Origin: Limiplasma sp036652695
GTDB lineage: Bacteria; Bacillota; Clostridia; Christensenellales; Aristaeellaceae
Length of the DNA stretch: 64,000 nucleotides
Assembly (NCBI GenBank): GCA_036652695.1
Contig: JAVVVJ010000006.1
Location: 10,967-74,966, forward strand
Direction of reading: 5' to 3'
Position 1 is the first letter of the stretch, and each line of letters begins with the position of its first letter. Below the pieces are notes generated by a model, which was not told the DNA's origin, searched no databases, and saw only the letters and a list, made by a program, of their open reading frames with translations. Position numbers and translations under genes: made by a program. Below, piece after piece: positions 61,357-64,000 of this stretch.

Positions 61357-62079
61357 ATGCCCTTTTCGGTTAACGATCCCTTCCTCTTTGTGATCTCCGG
61401 CATCATCGTGGCGTTTGTCATCGCGCAATCAATCTTTTTCTTGGTAAAAGCGCAAAAGCAGGCCAAACGGCTGGGGCTCGCAAGCGCCACGGTGCGCAAG
61501 ACCATCCTATCCAGCTCGCTGTTCTCCATCGCTCCCGCGGTAAGCATACTGGTAGGCGTAATCACGTTAAGCAAGTTCATTGGCCTGCCCTTCCCTTGGA
61601 TGCGGCTCAGCGTTCTGGGCGCGGTGACCTACGAGCTGCCCGCCGCAAGCATCGCTGCCGCTACCATGGGCGCGTCCGTAAAGGAAACAATCACCGATCC
61701 GCAGGTCTTTTCCGTTATCGCTTGGGTGATGACGCTCGGCATTATCGCGGGCATTTTGCTGGTGCTCTTTGGGCTTAAAAAAATCCAGAGCGGCATGCAC
61801 TCCATCACGGGCAAGGATAAGCGCTGGGGCGAAATTGTGATGGACAGCTTGTTTTTGGGCATGGTGAGCGCATTTGTGGGCATGCTCTTTGCCGACATAC
61901 GCTCCGGCCTGCCGGGGCTGATTCCCATTGCGGTGGCACTGGTATCGGCGCTGCTGATGGCCGTATGCGGCATTCTTATCAAGGTCTGCAAAATTGGCTG
62001 GTTGGAACAGTACGCGCTGCCGCTGTGCATGCTTTGCGCCATGGCGCTCAGCATTCCCATCACAGCGCTGCTGGCATGA
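61357..62079 (+). CDS. DUF5058 family membrane protein
   Basis: 240 residues from ATG 61357 (AAAGGAGG before). About six hydrophobic segments, including FLFVISGIIVAFVIAQSIFF near 10 and VMTLGIIAGILLVLFGL near 125. A conserved-looking cytosolic loop follows the first helix (KAQKQAKRLGLASATVRK). DUF5058 has no known role. It is followed by a second membrane protein (14-base gap) and an M20 peptidase; the pair looks like a two-part transporter for the peptidase's substrate or product. The longer frame from 61288 crosses the promoter and is rejected. Confidence 0.82.
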   Translation: MPFSVNDPFLFVISGIIVAFVIAQSIFFLVKAQKQAKRLGLASATVRKTILSSSLFSIAPAVSILVGVITLSKFIGLPFPWMRLSVLGAVTYELPAASIAAATMGASVKETITDPQVFSVIAWVMTLGIIAGILLVLFGLKKIQSGMHSITGKDKRWGEIVMDSLFLGMVSAFVGMLFADIRSGLPGLIPIAVALVSALLMAVCGILIKVCKIGWLEQYALPLCMLCAMALSIPITALLA

Positions 62080-62093
62080 AGGAGGCGTAAAGC

Positions 62094-62816
62094 ATGAAGG
62101 ATAAGCAAGCGGTCAATCTTTCCGCCTATGAGCGCAGCGTACACGCCTTTGGACGTATCTGGACGGGCATGGCGTTACTTTTAATGCTGCTGGCGCCTGT
62201 CGCCATTTGCTGCTATTACAGCTCTTGGCCTCCGCTTTCGGCGGTGCTCAAATCCCTGCTGGGCGTTGCGCCCATGTACTGGACGGTGGGCATCATTGAG
62301 GTGTTCACCTTTGTGCCCATGCTAGGCACAGGCGGTTCCTATCTGGGCTTCGTAACGGGCAACCTCACCAACCTAAAGGTTCCCTGCGCGCTCAACGCCA
62401 TGGAGGCAGCCAAGGTCAAGCCCGGAAGCGAGGAGGCGGAGGTGATTTCTACCATCGCCATCGCATCCAGCTCCATCGTAACCACCGCGGTCATTGCGCT
62501 TGGTGTTTTCGGGCTGAGCTTTTTGCAGCCGTTGCTGGAGTCCCCAACGCTCAAGCCCGCATTTGATCACATTCTACCCGCGCTCTTTGGCGCGCTAGGC
62601 GCTGTGTTCATCAGCAAAAATCCCAAGCTTGCGGCAGCGCCGCTTGCGTTTATGGTGATTTTGTTTTTGCTCATACCAAGCTTAAGCTCCAGCGTCGGCG
62701 TGCTGGTGCCCGTAGGCGCGCTCATCGCAATTGGCGCGGCGCGCGTGATGTACAAGCGCGGCATGCTTGGCGGCGAGCCGGGCGAGCGCCGCCATGCAAA
62801 GGAGGACGCAAAATGA
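62094..62816 (+). CDS. Membrane protein partner of DUF5058, possible transporter subunit
   Basis: 240 residues, about six hydrophobic segments (WTGMALLLMLLAPVAICCYY near 23; WTVGIIEVFTFVPMLGTGGS near 63; a final pair at 185-225). The loop LGFVTGNLTNLKVPCALNAM with a following charged GSEEAEVIST is distinctive. I do not recognise a named family with certainty. Its size equals that of the DUF5058 neighbour, which suggests a heteromeric membrane complex. The stop overlaps the M20 gene start (ATGA). Confidence 0.72.
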   Translation: MKDKQAVNLSAYERSVHAFGRIWTGMALLLMLLAPVAICCYYSSWPPLSAVLKSLLGVAPMYWTVGIIEVFTFVPMLGTGGSYLGFVTGNLTNLKVPCALNAMEAAKVKPGSEEAEVISTIAIASSSIVTTAVIALGVFGLSFLQPLLESPTLKPAFDHILPALFGALGAVFISKNPKLAAAPLAFMVILFLLIPSLSSSVGVLVPVGALIAIGAARVMYKRGMLGGEPGERRHAKEDAK

Positions 62817-64000
62817 CGATTGTATGGATTCTATTGGTCGCGCTCGTTTGCCTGATTGGCGTGCTCGTAGCGCGTGCGCTGGCTTTTCGGCCTCAAGAAG
62901 AAGCCCTTCCCACCGCCGAACCCTTCCCTGTGGACGTGCAGGCGGCGACGGCTCACCTGCAAGCCATGATTCGTTGCAAAACCATCAGCGACGCGGATGA
63001 AGCCCGTATCGACACCGCCGAGTTTGTAAAGTTCCAAGCTCTGCTTCGCCAGCTGTACCCCGCAACGACCACCCTATGCGAGCCGCGCATCATTGGCATG
63101 CATGGCATTCTCATGCGCTGGAAGGGGCAAAGCTCTGCCGCGCCCTCTGTGATGATGGCGCATTACGATGTTGTGCCCGTAAACCAAGAAGACTGGACAC
63201 GCCCGGCGTTTGAAGGCCTCATTGAAAACGGGGAGCTTTGGGGGCGTGGCACGCTGGATACCAAATGTACTTTGCTAGGCGTGATGGAGGCCGCTGAGGT
63301 GCTCATCAAGCGCGGCTTCGTGCCGAAAAACGACGTCTATTTCGCCTTTGGCGGCAACGAGGAATGCATGGGTACGGACGCGGAGGCAATCGTGCGGGAG
63401 CTGGAGCGTCTCAACGTGCATCCAGCCTTCGTGTTGGACGAGGGCGGCGCGGTGGTAGAGGGTGTGTTTCCCGGCGTGAAGCGCCCCGCCGCCGTGATCG
63501 GTATTGCGGAAAAGGGAAGCGCCTTTATTGACCTTACTGTGCTTGGAAAAGGCGGTCACGCGAGCGCCCCGCCCGCTCAGCAGTGCGTGGGCACGCTCGC
63601 CCGCGCGCTTTCACGGCTGGAAAAGCACGCTTTTCCCTTTCACATCACCGCCCCCGCACAAAAGCTGTTCAACGTGATGGGCCGTCACGCGCCCTTTGGC
63701 CTGCGGCTGGTCTTTGCCAATCTTTGGTGCTTTGCGCCGCTGCTGAACCTGCTGTGCAAAAAAAGCGGCGGCGAGCTGAACGCCCTTGTGCGCACAACCT
63801 GCGCCTTTACGAAGCTGCGGGCATCGGACGCCTATAATGTGCTGCCCAGCCAGTGCAAGGCGGGGGTCAATCTGCGCATCCTGTGCGAGGAAAGCATGGA
63901 AAGCGTGCAAAAGCGCATGAGTCGCATCATTGCCGATGATACGGTGAAAATCTCCCTGGTTCACGGCAGCGAGCCCTCCCCCATCTCCCTCACATCGGGC
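62813..64000 (+). CDS. M20 family metallopeptidase, carboxypeptidase S-like, N-terminal membrane anchor (3' end outside window)
   Basis: 396 residues are visible from ATG 62813; the frame stays open to the window's end. One N-terminal membrane helix at about 3-22 (IVWILLVALVCLIGVLVA). Catalytic M20 motifs: MMAHYDVVPVNQEDWTRPAF (zinc His and Asp), GELWGRGTLDTKCTLLG (bridging Asp), GGNEECMG (general-base Glu), and HASAPP in the dimer domain. The W-x-x-PAFEG text and the anchor match CPS1/PM20D1-type enzymes, which cut or make peptide or N-acyl amino acid bonds. Coupled by ATGA overlap to the membrane protein before it. Confidence 0.88.
   Translation, partial: MTIVWILLVALVCLIGVLVARALAFRPQEEALPTAEPFPVDVQAATAHLQAMIRCKTISDADEARIDTAEFVKFQALLRQLYPATTTLCEPRIIGMHGILMRWKGQSSAAPSVMMAHYDVVPVNQEDWTRPAFEGLIENGELWGRGTLDTKCTLLGVMEAAEVLIKRGFVPKNDVYFAFGGNEECMGTDAEAIVRELERLNVHPAFVLDEGGAVVEGVFPGVKRPAAVIGIAEKGSAFIDLTVLGKGGHASAPPAQQCVGTLARALSRLEKHAFPFHITAPAQKLFNVMGRHAPFGLRLVFANLWCFAPLLNLLCKKSGGELNALVRTTCAFTKLRASDAYNVLPSQCKAGVNLRILCEESMESVQKRMSRIIADDTVKISLVHGSEPSPISLTSG

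Noticed and set aside
1..64000. tRNA or rRNA genes, CRISPR arrays, insertion sequences, phage genes, restriction-modification or toxin-antitoxin pairs
   Set aside because: None found on reading both strands; the only repeated DNA is terminator hairpins, operators and the Ig-like repeats inside the LPxTG gene.

Overview
The window reads as a chromosome segment of a GC-rich Gram-positive anaerobe of the class Clostridia (Bacillota). Evidence seen: the order dgt-like, dnaG, rpoD, trmK, nif3-like, zinc-ribbon; the order ecfA1, ecfA2, ecfT, truA; AGGAGG-type ribosome binding sites; consensus TTGACA/TATAAT promoters; an LPxTG surface protein; and sugar ABC operons without their own ATPase. A gut lineage near Christensenellales is a guess from the style of the genes. 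No tRNA, rRNA, CRISPR array, transposase, integrase or phage gene was found.

Layout. 1-4.4 kb: end of ileS, an rRNA-methyltransferase-like gene, a RluA-type pseudouridine synthase, tgt and a Nudix hydrolase. 4.4-5.2 kb: nagB. 5.4-9.7 kb: a flavodoxin-like gene, a riboflavin kinase fused in frame to the ECF transporter ATPase EcfA1, ecfA2, ecfT and truA. 9.8-10.7 kb: a DegV protein. 10.8-14.4 kb (minus): uxuA-uxuB-gntR hexuronate operon. 14.5-18.6 kb: a ribbon-helix-helix regulator and a 1240-residue LPxTG protein with seven Ig-like domains. 18.7-27.6 kb (minus): one long operon for an imported uronic-acid glycan (binding protein, two permeases, heparinase II/III-like, DUF2264, GH88, discoidin-like), with a divergent LacI regulator and palindromic operators. 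29-33.3 kb: a second LacI/ABC operon, then a DUF4867 gene. 34.1-38.1 kb (minus): a hybrid histidine kinase and a separate HPt protein. 38.1-43.9 kb (minus): GtrA, GT2, FdtA, FemAB-like acyltransferase, FdtB and a polytopic GT-C-like protein, read as a surface-glycan decoration system with its own amino-deoxysugar enzymes. 43.9-46.2 kb: pentapeptide protein, pfkA, nucleotidyltransferase-like gene. 46.3-49.3 kb (minus): two secreted proteins of similar architecture. 49.4-53.4 kb: aldo/keto reductase, esterase, GH20 hexosaminidase. 53.6-59.9 kb: dgt-like, dnaG, rpoD, trmK, nif3-like, zinc ribbon. 59.9-64 kb: pyrimidine-nucleoside phosphorylase, then a DUF5058 membrane protein, a second membrane protein and an M20 peptidase that runs off the end.

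How the parts fit. Much of the accessory content serves uptake and breakdown of uronic-acid and amino-sugar glycans: the heparinase and GH88 enzymes lack signal peptides, so oligosaccharides are probably imported and cut inside. GH88 would release unsaturated uronate and amino sugar; NagB and GH20 fit the amino-sugar side, UxuA/UxuB the saturated uronate side. The strongest unusual item is the riboflavin kinase-EcfA1 fusion, placed directly behind a flavodoxin-like gene with an ATGA overlap: a translationally coupled flavin module that may link vitamin import to FMN formation.
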